This document shows positions 1 to 8,599 of a DNA stretch of 64,000 nucleotides, in pieces (the first letter of the stretch is position 1; each line of letters begins with the position of its first letter). Source of the stretch: Paenibacillus sp. PAMC 26794 (GTDB lineage Bacteria; Bacillota; Bacilli; Paenibacillales; Paenibacillaceae); the NCBI RefSeq assembly GCF_000316035.1, contig NZ_ANHX01000022.1, forward strand, positions 79,410 through 143,409. Direction: 5' to 3'. The position numbers and the translations under genes are program-made. The notes beneath the pieces are model-generated. The model did no database searches. It was given only the letters and a program-made list of their open reading frames with translations, and had not been told where the DNA came from.

Positions 1-2012
1 GAGAACAGTTCATATCTTTTCTCCATCTCAACCACGATCTTTTTGAGAGCAAGTGACGCTCTCTTAGGATCAGTTACTACCGGTGCCAGCAAATGGGGAA
101 TCCCGTTATATACGTTCAACTCAACCATCTTGGGATCGACCATTAGAAACTTCACTTCATCCGGCTTCGCTTTGTACAATATGCTGGTAATAATTCCGTT
201 AATACACACCGACTTCCCGGAACCTGTAGCACCCGCAACCAACAAATGGGGCATACGAGCCAAGTTACCAATAATCGTCTGTCCCGAGATATCTCGGCCA
301 AATGCAATGGTCACTTTGGATTCTGCATCCTGGAACGTTGCTGTCTCCATTACTTCACGCATCGTTACAACCGATACTTCACCATTAGGTACTTCGATAC
401 CAATAGCAGACTTTCCGGGAATCGGTGCTTCCATCCGAATATCTTTTGCCGCCAGAGCCAACGCGATATCATCAGTTAGGCTGACAATTCTGCTGACCTT
501 AACACCAATATCAGGCTGAATTTCATACCTTGTAACGGCAGGGCCCCGGACCACTTCAAGCACTTTGGCGCGAACACCGAAACTCTCCAGTGTAGCTTCC
601 AGCTTGCGTGCTGTCTGCATATAATCCTTCTGGTCACCCGCCTTGCCCCCATTATTTGGCTTGGCAAGGAGACGGAATGATGGCAGCTTGTACGGCTTAG
701 GAGGTGGCGGTGGTGGTTTCACCGGTTGTGTGTCCTGCCCTTCAGGAGTTGGAGTATCTGTTCCCTGCATTACATCATTAGGTACTTCTTCTCCACTCTG
801 AATCTCATCCACAGCATTCAACCCGTTCGTACCCGCATCGGATGCAGACCACTCCGTCTCTACCAGTTCATCCGTTATTTTAATGGCATGCTCGCCCTGT
901 TGTACTACGTTCGAATCGGCCAGATTATCCGGGAAAGGATAAGCATCGTCCAGATCATCTTCAATGCTTGCCTCTTCTGTTCTGACGTGCTCGAAAAAGT
1001 CTCGAATGATCGGCGCTGAGTTAGGTTTAGCCTGAACAGGAACACGTGATGAAGCTGATTTGTTCGCTACGTCTTCGGTTGCATCCTGCCACGCCTCTAG
1101 ATTGTGATCTTGTTCGGCGCGGTATACAATCTGTTCTGTTTCTGCCGAATCGACCTCATCCATTTCACGTCCTGATGTCGCCTGTTCCCGTTTAGCTCCC
1201 CATTTTCCGAAAAGTTGGAAGAATATGGGCGATTTTCGTTTTGGCAGATGCTGTTCCTCTAATTCATCCTCATACTCGTCTTCATCATCTTCAACAGGAA
1301 CAGGTACCACTTTACGAGCATTACCTTTCTTCCTGGCATCAGAAGCTGAAGCAGAACGTGCAGCGGGCCTCGACTCCAGCTTCTTGTACATCGAACTCCC
1401 AGCATCCCAGATCTTGGTTCGGAATATTCGCATCAAATCCACATAAGATAGACTCGTAATCAGCATAAAACTGATGATAAACATGACAATCATGATGAGT
1501 CTCGCCCCAAGGCTGCCGAACAGCCACAGGAAAAGAGCAAATTGCCCAGCTCCGAGATAACCACCACTGATGTCCTTGTTAAGCATGGAGTCCCTCTCAC
1601 CTGGCGCAGCAGAGGTTAGCAACTCGGTTTGCATATCATTATGTACCTGCGTAATCACAGCACCAGGCTCAAGCGCACCAACCGGAATGAGCTTCTGGTG
1701 CATTGCAGAGACGGTGCTCATCAGGGTTAAGGCAAAGACCAGCAATACCAGTCCTGTTTTGCGTGTGGTCCAGCCACTCGGCCATTTCCGGTGAATCATC
1801 ACCATGAGACCATAATAAATACCAACAAGTGGAATCGCAAAATAAAACTTACCAAGCATCAGTCCGAACATCTTGGAAAGCGAACGTCCAACGGTGGCTT
1901 CACCCGATAATGCTATGACAGCAAGGGTAATAAGCACAATCCCGTAAATTTCATATTTTAAAACGCCGCTAAAACCAGCGCCCTTTTTTTTCCTCTTTTT
2001 TCTTCTGGCCAA
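1..2012 (-). CDS. spoIIIE: DNA translocase SpoIIIE/FtsK, 5' part (C-terminus beyond window edge)
   Basis: This is a membrane-anchored hexameric DNA pump that moves the chromosome into the forespore or clears it from the division septum. I read it from a TTG start ([11 protein letters not shown]...) preceded by GGGGGTGA about 7 nt upstream. A very basic N-terminus is followed by four or five hydrophobic segments in the first ~170 residues. Next comes a long acidic, low-complexity linker ending in a run of prolines, then the motor domain with Walker [10 protein letters not shown] and the following MVDPK segment. The frame is still open at base 1, so the end of the motor and the gamma (KOPS-reading) domain are missing. 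It lies 90 nt downstream of ylzJ, as in Bacillus. Whether it is named spoIIIE or ftsK cannot be settled from this part; gene order favours spoIIIE. Confidence 0.93.
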   Translation of the reverse strand, partial: MARRKKRKKKGAGFSGVLKYEIYGIVLITLAVIALSGEATVGRSLSKMFGLMLGKFYFAIPLVGIYYGLMVMIHRKWPSGWTTRKTGLVLLVFALTLMSTVSAMHQKLIPVGALEPGAVITQVHNDMQTELLTSAAPGERDSMLNKDISGGYLGAGQFALFLWLFGSLGARLIMIVMFIISFMLITSLSYVDLMRIFRTKIWDAGSSMYKKLESRPAARSASASDARKKGNARKVVPVPVEDDEDEYEDELEEQHLPKRKSPIFFQLFGKWGAKREQATSGREMDEVDSAETEQIVYRAEQDHNLEAWQDATEDVANKSASSRVPVQAKPNSAPIIRDFFEHVRTEEASIEDDLDDAYPFPDNLADSNVVQQGEHAIKITDELVETEWSASDAGTNGLNAVDEIQSGEEVPNDVMQGTDTPTPEGQDTQPVKPPPPPPKPYKLPSFRLLAKPNNGGKAGDQKDYMQTARKLEATLESFGVRAKVLEVVRGPAVTRYEIQPDIGVKVSRIVSLTDDIALALAAKDIRMEAPIPGKSAIGIEVPNGEVSVVTMREVMETATFQDAESKVTIAFGRDISGQTIIGNLARMPHLLVAGATGSGKSVCINGIITSILYKAKPDEVKFLMVDPKMVELNVYNGIPHLLAPVVTDPKRASLALKKIVVEMEKRYELF

Positions 2013-2102
2013 AATCAGGTCACCCCCAGAAGAATATTATACCATACAAATATAATCCGTACATATGTTCTTTTTCTGCTCAATTTGTCTGAATTCGTCG
2101 CG

Positions 2103-2333
2103 TTATGCTGATCCCAAGTTACCTGAAATCGGAATGGTCGAACCCGGCATATTGGCAGGATTGAGATAGGCTTCAAGCGGACAATCCAGTAAACGCACAA
2201 TAACGGCTTCATTGTCATTCACAGGCCTCACCTGCATTAACAAACCATTCATTTTGATCTCCCTCGTATCTTCGCCCTCTTTCCACATTCCCGACCAGAG
2301 TTGTTCAGGAGGCATCACGGTGTATAATGTCAT
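2103..2333 (-). CDS. ylzJ: YlzJ-like small protein
   Basis: This is a 76-residue protein beginning [13 protein letters not shown], which matches the YlzJ family that sits between tepA and spoIIIE in Bacillus. Its ATG overlaps the tepA stop by 4 nt (ATGA), so translation is probably coupled. No catalytic motif, membrane span or signal peptide is visible. The function of the family is unknown. Its fixed position in a forespore-associated locus suggests a role in sporulation, which is inference. Confidence 0.8.
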   Translation of the reverse strand: MTLYTVMPPEQLWSGMWKEGEDTREIKMNGLLMQVRPVNDNEAVIVRLLDCPLEAYLNPANMPGSTIPISGNLGSA

Positions 2334-3103
2334 TGGGTATAACCTCCCGCCTGCAGGGTCTGTCTCTTGTCTCCTATGAGCTGATTTAACTGAGCAATGG
2401 CTTGTCCAATTCCGCCTACCGCATCCATCAATCCATATTTCACTGCATCTGCGCTTCCTACAGCTGTACCAATATCCCGATTCAACTCACCAGTCTTAAA
2501 CATCAGTTCTTTGAACATCTCTTCAGAGATATTCGAATGAGAAGTCACGAATCGAACAACCCGTTCCTGCATTTTCTCCATATACTCAAACGTTTGAGGT
2601 ACACCAATGACAAGGCCGTTCATCCGAATCGGATGGATCGTCATCGTTGCACTTCCGGCAATCAGGGAATATGTTGAAGCTACAGCAATCGGTACTCCAA
2701 TGCTATGCCCGCCTCCAATGACCACAGTCACCGTAGGTTTGCTTAGAGAAGCAATCATCTCTGCAATGGCCAGACCCGCCTCTACATCCCCACCTACCGT
2801 GTTCAAAATGATCAGAATACCTTCAATACGCTGATTCTGTTCTGCGGCCACCAGCTGTGGAATGATATGCTCATACTTTGTTGTTTTATTTTGTGGCGGC
2901 AAAATCAAATGCCCTTCGACCTGTCCAATAATGGTCATACAGAAAATATTCGATTCACCTGCTGGCGACTGTGTCTGCCCAAATTGCTGAATAGTCTCTG
3001 TCACGGGTGAGATGGCCTTGTCCTCCTGGATCGGAATCTCCGGTGCTTCAACTTCCGGTTGATTGGATCTTGACGCCTGCTTGCCATTCATACGTTCATT
3101 CAT
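2330..3103 (-). CDS. tepA: ClpP-fold serine protease TepA
   Basis: This 257-residue protein belongs to the ClpP/crotonase-fold protease family of TepA (YmfB). The family was first linked to protein export and later to breakdown of small acid-soluble spore proteins. I chose the ATG at 3103 (MNERMNGKQ) because AGAAGGGGAT lies a good distance upstream. A nine-residue upstream extension has no ribosome site. The first ~60 residues are polar and probably disordered. The core has the oxyanion loop [10 protein letters not shown] (about residue 110) and the nucleophile elbow GGGHSIG. It is followed by ylzJ and preceded by a sigma-G-like promoter, which agrees with forespore expression. Confidence 0.88.
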   Translation of the reverse strand: MNERMNGKQASRSNQPEVEAPEIPIQEDKAISPVTETIQQFGQTQSPAGESNIFCMTIIGQVEGHLILPPQNKTTKYEHIIPQLVAAEQNQRIEGILIILNTVGGDVEAGLAIAEMIASLSKPTVTVVIGGGHSIGVPIAVASTYSLIAGSATMTIHPIRMNGLVIGVPQTFEYMEKMQERVVRFVTSHSNISEEMFKELMFKTGELNRDIGTAVGSADAVKYGLMDAVGGIGQAIAQLNQLIGDKRQTLQAGGYTQ

Positions 3104-3144
3104 TTCAATAATCCCCTTCTCCAGAAACATTTAATGTATTTCCT

Positions 3145-3175
3145 TAGTATGGGGATTTTTCCAACCGCCTTATAC
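3145..3175 (-). promoter_or_regulatory. Candidate sigma-G promoter of tepA
   Basis: On the minus strand a -10 CATACTA (3145-3151) fits the sigma-G consensus CATnMTA exactly. GTATA (3171-3175) fits gHATR, with a 19-nt spacer that is one longer than usual. Transcription would start about 35 nt before the tepA ATG and downstream of the rnj terminator. This is inferred from motif fit only. Confidence 0.4.
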
Positions 3176-3231
3176 CCGCTATATCAAATTGCTTCACATA
3201 TTGACCCTATTGCAGATCTTCCTGAAAACGC

Positions 3232-3286
3232 AAAAAAAGCCCCTTCTCTACGAGGAACCGTCCAATATTACTCGTAGAGAAGGGGC
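3232..3286 (-). terminator. Intrinsic terminator of the RNase J gene
   Basis: A perfect 16-bp inverted repeat (3239-3254 with 3271-3286, GCCCCTTCTCTACGAG arm) has a 16-nt loop and is followed on the minus strand by seven T. It lies about 38 nt after the RNase J stop codon and separates it from tepA. Confidence 0.93.
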
Positions 3287-3324
3287 GACTGTGTGCCTGA
3301 ATATATGTTTTTGTTTAGCCTATA

Positions 3325-5004
3325 TTAAACTTCCATAATGATTGGCAAAATCATCGGTCTACGACGAGTTTGCTCATACAGGAAGCGTCCCAGGGCATCT
3401 TTAACATTCGTTTTGAGTGAAGCCCACTCGTTAACGTTCTCACTCATCAACTTCTGCAATGTGCTGCTAACGATCCGGTTGGCCTCATCCAGTAGTCCTT
3501 CCGATTCACGTACATACACAAATCCGCGAGAGATGATGTCAGGACCGGAAACAATTTTTCCATCCTGTTTGCTCAGTGTTACCACAACAACAAGGATACC
3601 ATCTTGTGACAGCAATTTGCGGTCACGAAGTACAATGTTACCCACATCGCCTACACCCAAGCCGTCGATCAACACGTTACCTGCAGTAACTTTACCTGCT
3701 CTACGTGCTGCTCCACCTTGAATTTCAATCACTTCACCGATATCCGTGATGAAAATGTTCTCAGGTTCTACCCCTACAGATTCAGCAAGAACCGCGTGGC
3801 GACGCTGCATACGGAATTCACCGTGAATTGGCATGAAGAATTTCGGTTTCATCAGGTTGAGCATCAGTTTCAGCTCTTCCTGGCTACCGTGACCAGATAC
3901 GTGGACGCCACTGTTAGCACCGCTGTAATGCACGTTAGCGCCCAGACGGAACAGTTCATCAATCGTACGGCCTACATATTTTTCATTACCTGGAACCGGT
4001 GTTGCTGCGATAATGACGGTGTCACCTGGCAGAATGTCCACTTTACGGTGTGTGGAACGAGCCATACGTGTCAGTGCTGACATTGGCTCTCCTTGACTTC
4101 CTGTGCAGAGAATCACGACACGATCAGCTGCCATCTTGCCTACTTCTTCAGGTTCAATGATCATGCCATCCGGAATCTCAAGATAACCCAGTTCTGAAGC
4201 AATACCAACCACGTTCACCATGCTGCGTCCGATAACTGCAACTTTACGTCCAGTCACTTCTGCTGCATTGATCACCTGTTGGATACGGTGTACGTTGGAA
4301 GCAAATGTCGCTACAACAACACGTTGACTAGCTTTACGGAAGATATCTTCCAGAACGATACCCACATTTTTCTCCGATGGTGTGAATCCAGGTTTCTCAG
4401 CGTTCGTACTGTCGGACAACAACGCTAACACGCCATTTGTTCCAATCTGTGCCATACGCTGAAGATCTGCATATTGACCATTGACTGGAGTATGGTCGAA
4501 TTTGAAGTCACCTGTGTGAACAACTGCACCTTCCGGTGTTTCGACACATACACCTACAGAATCCGGAATACTATGGTTAGTAGCGAAGAACGATGCTTTC
4601 AGAACAGATCCAAGTTGGATCTCGGAATCAGCATCAATCAGAATACGTTTTGTTTCACCCAGCAAATTCGCTTCTTTCAACTTGTTTTCTACAAGTCCAA
4701 GCGTAAGTCTTGTTCCGTATACAGGAACATTCAGATGTTTGAGAACATATGGCAGACCACCAATGTGATCCTCATGTCCGTGAGTAAGAATGATTCCTCT
4801 TACTTTGTCACGGTTCTCAGTCAGGTAAGAAATGTCAGGGATGACAATATCAATACCAAGCATATCTTCTTCCGGGAATTTAAGACCAGCATCTACGACT
4901 ACAATGTCGTTGGCGTATTGGATGACGTACATATTTTTACCAATCTCGCCTACGCCGCCCAAAGCAAAAATCATCAGTTTATCGTTATTATTTTTCTTAG
5001 ACAA
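3325..5004 (-). CDS. rnj: Ribonuclease J
   Basis: This is a 559-residue metallo-beta-lactamase / beta-CASP ribonuclease with 5'-to-3' exonuclease and endonuclease activity in mRNA decay and rRNA maturation. The zinc motif HGHEDHIGG is complete (H75, H77, D79, H80), as are the later HTGDFKFD and CTGSQGEP motifs. The C-terminus ends RRPMILPIIMEV like RNase J1. The start is TTG with AGGAGG 11 nt upstream; no ATG is near. The locus, after dapA and before tepA, is where B. subtilis keeps rnjB (J2), yet the active site looks like catalytic J1. I therefore leave the paralogue open. It has its own candidate promoter, a long leader and a strong terminator, so it is probably monocistronic. Confidence 0.95.
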   Translation of the reverse strand: MSKKNNNDKLMIFALGGVGEIGKNMYVIQYANDIVVVDAGLKFPEEDMLGIDIVIPDISYLTENRDKVRGIILTHGHEDHIGGLPYVLKHLNVPVYGTRLTLGLVENKLKEANLLGETKRILIDADSEIQLGSVLKASFFATNHSIPDSVGVCVETPEGAVVHTGDFKFDHTPVNGQYADLQRMAQIGTNGVLALLSDSTNAEKPGFTPSEKNVGIVLEDIFRKASQRVVVATFASNVHRIQQVINAAEVTGRKVAVIGRSMVNVVGIASELGYLEIPDGMIIEPEEVGKMAADRVVILCTGSQGEPMSALTRMARSTHRKVDILPGDTVIIAATPVPGNEKYVGRTIDELFRLGANVHYSGANSGVHVSGHGSQEELKLMLNLMKPKFFMPIHGEFRMQRRHAVLAESVGVEPENIFITDIGEVIEIQGGAARRAGKVTAGNVLIDGLGVGDVGNIVLRDRKLLSQDGILVVVVTLSKQDGKIVSGPDIISRGFVYVRESEGLLDEANRIVSSTLQKLMSENVNEWASLKTNVKDALGRFLYEQTRRRPMILPIIMEV

Positions 5005-5286
5005 ATGAATCTAAACCTCCTATGGTAGTTGGACGTCGTACCTTATTATTTATTGTAAGTTAAGAAAAGTAGTCCATACATCACATACCCACCTATCGGG
5101 ATGAATGCAAAAGAACACCTTTATTCACGATATTTGGAAGAAGTTCTTCGAAGTTATTCCCTTTGACCAACAAGTTGGATTTGAAATTTCCTCTTAGCCG
5201 TTCCTTCCTTTTTCACCGCAAAGCTACACCACGAAACGATGTCGCTTTCAATTTCAAAAAAATACCGCACCCAGTCACTTGACATC
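5005..5286 (-). other. Long 5' leader of the RNase J gene
   Basis: This gene-free stretch lies between the candidate rnj promoter and its TTG start, giving a leader of roughly 270 nt. I see no known riboswitch or T-box core and no strong terminator hairpin. An 11-codon frame (5081 down to 5046, MYGLLFLTYNK) has AGGTGGG just upstream and could be a leader peptide or chance. A short palindrome around GAAGAACTTCTTC lies near 5140-5150. Confidence 0.4.
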
Positions 5287-5316
5287 ATTATACATGATTA
5301 AAAACAAAAAAAACAA
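5287..5316 (-). promoter_or_regulatory. Candidate sigma-A promoter of the RNase J gene
   Basis: On the minus strand TTGTTT (5311-5316) and TATAAT (5287-5292) are 18 nt apart. The site lies downstream of the dapA terminator, as expected for an independent rnj unit. The -10 is perfect and the -35 is moderate. Confidence 0.5.
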
Positions 5317-5381
5317 GTCACTCTCTCGTTAACCTGTAGGTTTCCCCTTAGCAGTGGAAAAGAAACCTCACATTACTCGTC

Positions 5382-5423
5382 AAAAAAAGAACCGCAGCCT
5401 CTACGAAGAGGAGCGGTTCTTTT
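5382..5423 (-). terminator. Intrinsic terminator after dapA
   Basis: A 10-bp outer stem (5386-5395 with 5414-5423) continues, after a small bulge, into a CCTCT/AGAGG inner stem with an ACGA-type loop. Seven T follow on the minus strand. It lies about 60 nt past the dapA stop. Confidence 0.9.
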
Positions 5424-5480
5424 GCTGTTCTGAAGGATATTCCCATGATTAATAAAATAGTCCATATACAACCAAAATGC

Positions 5481-6359
5481 TTACAAATTAAGCAGACCTT
5501 TGATATAATCCTGCTCCTCTTTCGTTGGAGGAATAAGGGGCAATCGTACGGAGCCAACGTTCAAACCACGCAATGTCAGCGCATATTTCACCGCTACCGG
5601 GTTCGGTAGAGGTTGTGGACAATCAAACAGGCCTTTAAACACAGGGAACAGCTGCTGATGAATCTGAGCAGCCTGAAGAGGTGATCCACCATAGAACAAA
5701 TCAATCATTTTTTTCATCTCTGCCCCTACAACATGACTGGCCACACTGACAATTCCATGTGCGCCAACCGCAATCGCTGGTAAGCCTGAAGCATCATCAC
5801 CGGAATAGACTCTGAAATGTTCTGGAGCACTTGCTGCAATCAGCGTAACCTGCTCCATAGACGCACATTCCTTCGTAGCGACGATGTTAGGAATCTGTGC
5901 AAGACGAAGCGTTGTCGCTGCTGACAGGCTGGTTACTGTACGCCCAGGCACGTTGTAGAGCATAATTGGCAGCTTGGTGGAGCCTGCAATCGCTTCAAAA
6001 TGTCTGAACAAGCCTTCTTGGCTAGGTTTGTTGTAATACGGAACAACCAACAATATGCCATCCACTCCGGCACGTTCAGCTTCCTGTGTCAAATGGATGG
6101 AATGTGCCGTGTTATTGCTTCCCGTTCCGGCTATAATTTTGCACCGACCGGCCGCATGTTTCACTGCAAATTCGAATAATTGAACTTTCTCAGTATCACT
6201 AAGTGTTGGAGACTCCCCTGTTGTTCCAGAAACCACAAGCGTCTCCGACTTTTGATCTACAATCAGATAGTCGATTAGACGTGCCGTTTCCTCCCAATGA
6301 ATCTCTCCTTGTTCATTGAACGGAGTGACCATTGCTGTAATCAATCTTCCAAAGTCCAA
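5481..6359 (-). CDS. dapA: 4-hydroxy-tetrahydrodipicolinate synthase
   Basis: DapA condenses pyruvate with aspartate semialdehyde, the first committed step to lysine, diaminopimelate and spore dipicolinate. The 292-residue protein has usual length and all key residues: SGTTGES (T46, T47), Y135 and R140 in LYNVPGR, and Schiff-base K163 in ATKEC. The start is TTG with AAGGAGG 7 nt upstream. It follows dapG by about 47 nt and ends before a terminator. Its product feeds the dpaAB-encoded enzyme a few kb upstream, so the locus links lysine and spore-core metabolism. The semialdehyde substrate must come from an asd outside this window. Confidence 0.96.
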   Translation of the reverse strand: MDFGRLITAMVTPFNEQGEIHWEETARLIDYLIVDQKSETLVVSGTTGESPTLSDTEKVQLFEFAVKHAAGRCKIIAGTGSNNTAHSIHLTQEAERAGVDGILLVVPYYNKPSQEGLFRHFEAIAGSTKLPIMLYNVPGRTVTSLSAATTLRLAQIPNIVATKECASMEQVTLIAASAPEHFRVYSGDDASGLPAIAVGAHGIVSVASHVVGAEMKKMIDLFYGGSPLQAAQIHQQLFPVFKGLFDCPQPLPNPVAVKYALTLRGLNVGSVRLPLIPPTKEEQDYIKGLLNL

Positions 6360-6406
6360 TTCGATTCCTCCTTCAAAACAGGTTTGGCTCCTCTAACTTC
6401 ATTTAT

Positions 6407-7624
6407 TTACAAATGAAGTTCGAATGAGGCGTGAAGTGCCCTCAGGGCCTGAACCATATCTTCTTTTTTTACGAGTACCCAGATCGTTGTATTCGAATCT
6501 GCCGATTGCAGGATCTGAATGTCAGCCAGTGTCAAGGACTCCACGATTCGAGCCATGATTCCAGGTACACCATTAATGCCTCCGCCAATGACGGACACTT
6601 TGGCACAACCGGACAAGCTTTGTGGCTTGAGACCTATCTCCTGCAATACCTGTATGGCTTTCTCGGAATCACTGTCAAAAACCGTATAGACAACTCCCGA
6701 GGGGGTAACATTAATAAAATCAACGCTGATTGAATTCTCAGCCATGGTTTTGAACACTTTTAGTTGCAATCGATCTGCACCACCAGGCACATCCACCGTA
6801 ATTTGCGTTACATTGCTCACGTAGGCGATGCCTGTTACATAACGGTCAACAATGCCTGTCTGCACATCCTGGAATCCTTCCGGATGCGTAACCAGCGTTC
6901 CTTCCGTGTCTGCAAAAGTAGATCTTACGCGCACTGGAATCTGGGATTGCATCGCAATCTCAACCGCACGTGGATGGATTACCTTGGCCCCGTGGTGGGC
7001 CATGTTACAGATCTCTGCATAACTCACAACAGTCAGTGGACGTGCATCCTCAACAATTCGCGGATCAGCGGTGAGTATCCCGTTCACATCTGTGTAGATA
7101 TCCACCATTTCAGCACGTAATGCTGCACCGAGAGCTGTAGCTGACGTATCACTTCCCCCACGACCCAGTGTCGTGAAGTCTCCGTTCTCTGTCTGCCCCT
7201 GGAATCCGGTTACAACAACGACACGGCCAAGCTGAAGCTGCTCCAACACACGAACAGGACGGACATCCAATATCCGGGCATTCCCGAAATTGTCGTCCGT
7301 CACAAAACCTGCTTGTGCACCGGTCAGCACTGTAGTTGGAATGCCTTCATGTTCGAGTAAACTGCTCAAAGTTGTCGCCGATATGATTTCACCACAGCAC
7401 AGCAGTAAATCCTTTTCGCGTGCGGATAGTGCGTTTCCGTTCTGTGCAGCCCAGTCCAGCAACGTATCGGTCGCATATGGCTCGCCGCGGCGCCCCATCG
7501 CAGACACAACGATGACCAGACTCAATCCTGCTTCAAGTTCACGTTTAACATGACGGAGCACATGCTCTCTCGCCTGAACAGTGGAGAGAGACGTGCCTCC
7601 GAATTTCTGTACCATGATACGCAT
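6407..7624 (-). CDS. dapG: Aspartate kinase (diaminopimelate-sensitive type by locus)
   Basis: This 405-residue aspartokinase phosphorylates aspartate to start the lysine/DAP/threonine/methionine pathway. The N-terminal kinase domain has VQKFGGTS and later GRGGSDTSA. Two ACT domains follow from about residue 265. I chose ATG at 7624 (MRIMVQKFGG) because GGAGG lies 7 nt upstream; an upstream in-frame extension of 13 residues has no such site. The family isozyme at this locus in B. subtilis is inhibited by meso-diaminopimelate; that property is inferred here. Upstream lies the asd remnant rather than a working asd. No clear lysine riboswitch is visible in the leader. Confidence 0.94.
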   Translation of the reverse strand: MRIMVQKFGGTSLSTVQAREHVLRHVKRELEAGLSLVIVVSAMGRRGEPYATDTLLDWAAQNGNALSAREKDLLLCCGEIISATTLSSLLEHEGIPTTVLTGAQAGFVTDDNFGNARILDVRPVRVLEQLQLGRVVVVTGFQGQTENGDFTTLGRGGSDTSATALGAALRAEMVDIYTDVNGILTADPRIVEDARPLTVVSYAEICNMAHHGAKVIHPRAVEIAMQSQIPVRVRSTFADTEGTLVTHPEGFQDVQTGIVDRYVTGIAYVSNVTQITVDVPGGADRLQLKVFKTMAENSISVDFINVTPSGVVYTVFDSDSEKAIQVLQEIGLKPQSLSGCAKVSVIGGGINGVPGIMARIVESLTLADIQILQSADSNTTIWVLVKKEDMVQALRALHASFELHL

Positions 7625-7683
7625 CTTTATTCCTCCATTTGTGTACGCAAGAAGACTGGACACGGGTCAAATCAACAAATGGA

Positions 7684-7983
7684 TCACTCTAGGGAGCGTT
7701 CTGATGCGATAATTTCAGCATTTTATACGGCATTCCATGCCGCTCCTTGTTTTTTTGTAATTGTCTGGGACAATCGCAAATCAAAGGTCGCGGTTGTTAT
7801 CGAGGTCATGACGCATACATTCACAATAGACCTCTCCCGCTCGCTTAACCTGTACTGCCCGCAAGCAGGAATGCCTTATAGACAGGAACGTGGACATAGT
7901 AGCTGTTCAATCCAGCATATCGTCCCCCATGATTTTCTTTGTCTCTCGAACCCTTCTTCATTTCTCCAAGCGCATAAACGTCG
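7684..7983 (-). pseudogene. asd: Decayed remnant of aspartate-semialdehyde dehydrogenase (asd)
   Basis: No intact frame spans this stretch. Reading the minus strand in shifting frames gives, in order, pieces like the Asd C-terminus: LGEMKK, then ETKKIMGDDMLD, then YVHVPVY, then EVYCECMRHDLDNNR, then FAIVPDN, then GAAWNAV-stop-NAEII. Intact Asd has EEMKM..ETKKIM..ATCVRVPV..DVFVGRIRKDLD..F.LW.VSDNLLKGAAWN.VQIAE in this order. Roughly the first two thirds of the gene is gone, about 45-50 residues are missing between VPVY and EVY, and there are several frameshifts and stops. The position between dpaB and dapG is exactly where B. subtilis has asd. Homology was judged by eye. Confidence 0.8.
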
Positions 7984-8002
7984 TCACCAAATCATTGTTC
8001 CA

Positions 8003-8599
8003 TCAAGCCTGTGAAGAACGCTCCACAATCATCGGCTGCAACTGTTTGCCCTCAAGAGCACTCCAGCAAGCCTCTGGAATCAATTCCATTTTGGCGACTA
8101 ACGAGTTTGGTTTTTTCACTGGATCGTCCTGCCCAAATGGCACAAAATACAAGTATTTGGCCACGAGCAATTTGGCGATATTCGCAGCATTCAAGCCCAG
8201 ACCGTCATTCGTGGAAATCGCGAGCACAAGCGGACGCTGATTGCGCATCTGCGCTTTGGCTGCCATTAGCACTGGACTGTCGGTCATCGCATTAGCCAGC
8301 TTGCTTGTTGTATTCCCTGTGCATGGAGCAATAACAAGCACATCAAGCAGCTTGGAAGGCCCTAATGGCTCCGCTTCAACAATTGTAGAAATGATATCAT
8401 TACCTGTTATATCTTTCAACTGTTTTTGCCAATTTTGCGCCGTACCGAAGCGTGTATCCGTCGTCAGAACCGAATTCGAAATAATCGGAACAACGTTGGC
8501 ACCTTCAGCCACGAAGCGGCTAATTACCGGCATAACCTCTTCAAACGTACAATGAGAACCCGTAATTGCATAACCTACCGTTTTTCCCTGCCAGTTCAT
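8003..8599 (-). CDS. dpaB: Dipicolinate synthase subunit B
   Basis: DpaB (SpoVFB) is the flavoprotein-fold subunit of dipicolinate synthase, which makes the spore-core chelator DPA in the mother cell. The 198-residue protein starts MNWQGKTVGYAITGSHC and has the flavodoxin-like phosphate loop TGSHCTFEE and VLVIAPCTGNT, typical of this subunit. Its ATG overlaps the dpaA stop by 4 nt (ATGA), indicating coupled translation and equal stoichiometry. It is the last gene of the sigma-K unit, and the asd remnant follows 19 nt later. Confidence 0.95.
   Translation of the reverse strand: MNWQGKTVGYAITGSHCTFEEVMPVISRFVAEGANVVPIISNSVLTTDTRFGTAQNWQKQLKDITGNDIISTIVEAEPLGPSKLLDVLVIAPCTGNTTSKLANAMTDSPVLMAAKAQMRNQRPLVLAISTNDGLGLNAANIAKLLVAKYLYFVPFGQDDPVKKPNSLVAKMELIPEACWSALEGKQLQPMIVERSSQA

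Noticed and set aside
5481..5557. 69-residue minus-strand frame 5348-5557 overlapping the dapA end
   Set aside because: It runs through the dapA terminator and has no family features.
7723..7824. 33-codon GTG frame with GGGAGAGG upstream, between dpaB and dapG
   Set aside because: It ends in GAAWNAV, the Asd C-terminal motif, and is part of the decayed gene.
7845..7961. 38-codon frame with ATG between dpaB and dapG
   Set aside because: Its residues match scattered pieces of Asd in one of several shifted frames, so it is better explained as part of the asd remnant.
7625..8002. Lysine riboswitch before dapG
   Set aside because: The hairpins GAGGTC/GACCTC and GGAGCG/CGCTCC are present, but the L-box conserved core is not; Asd remnant sequence explains the region.
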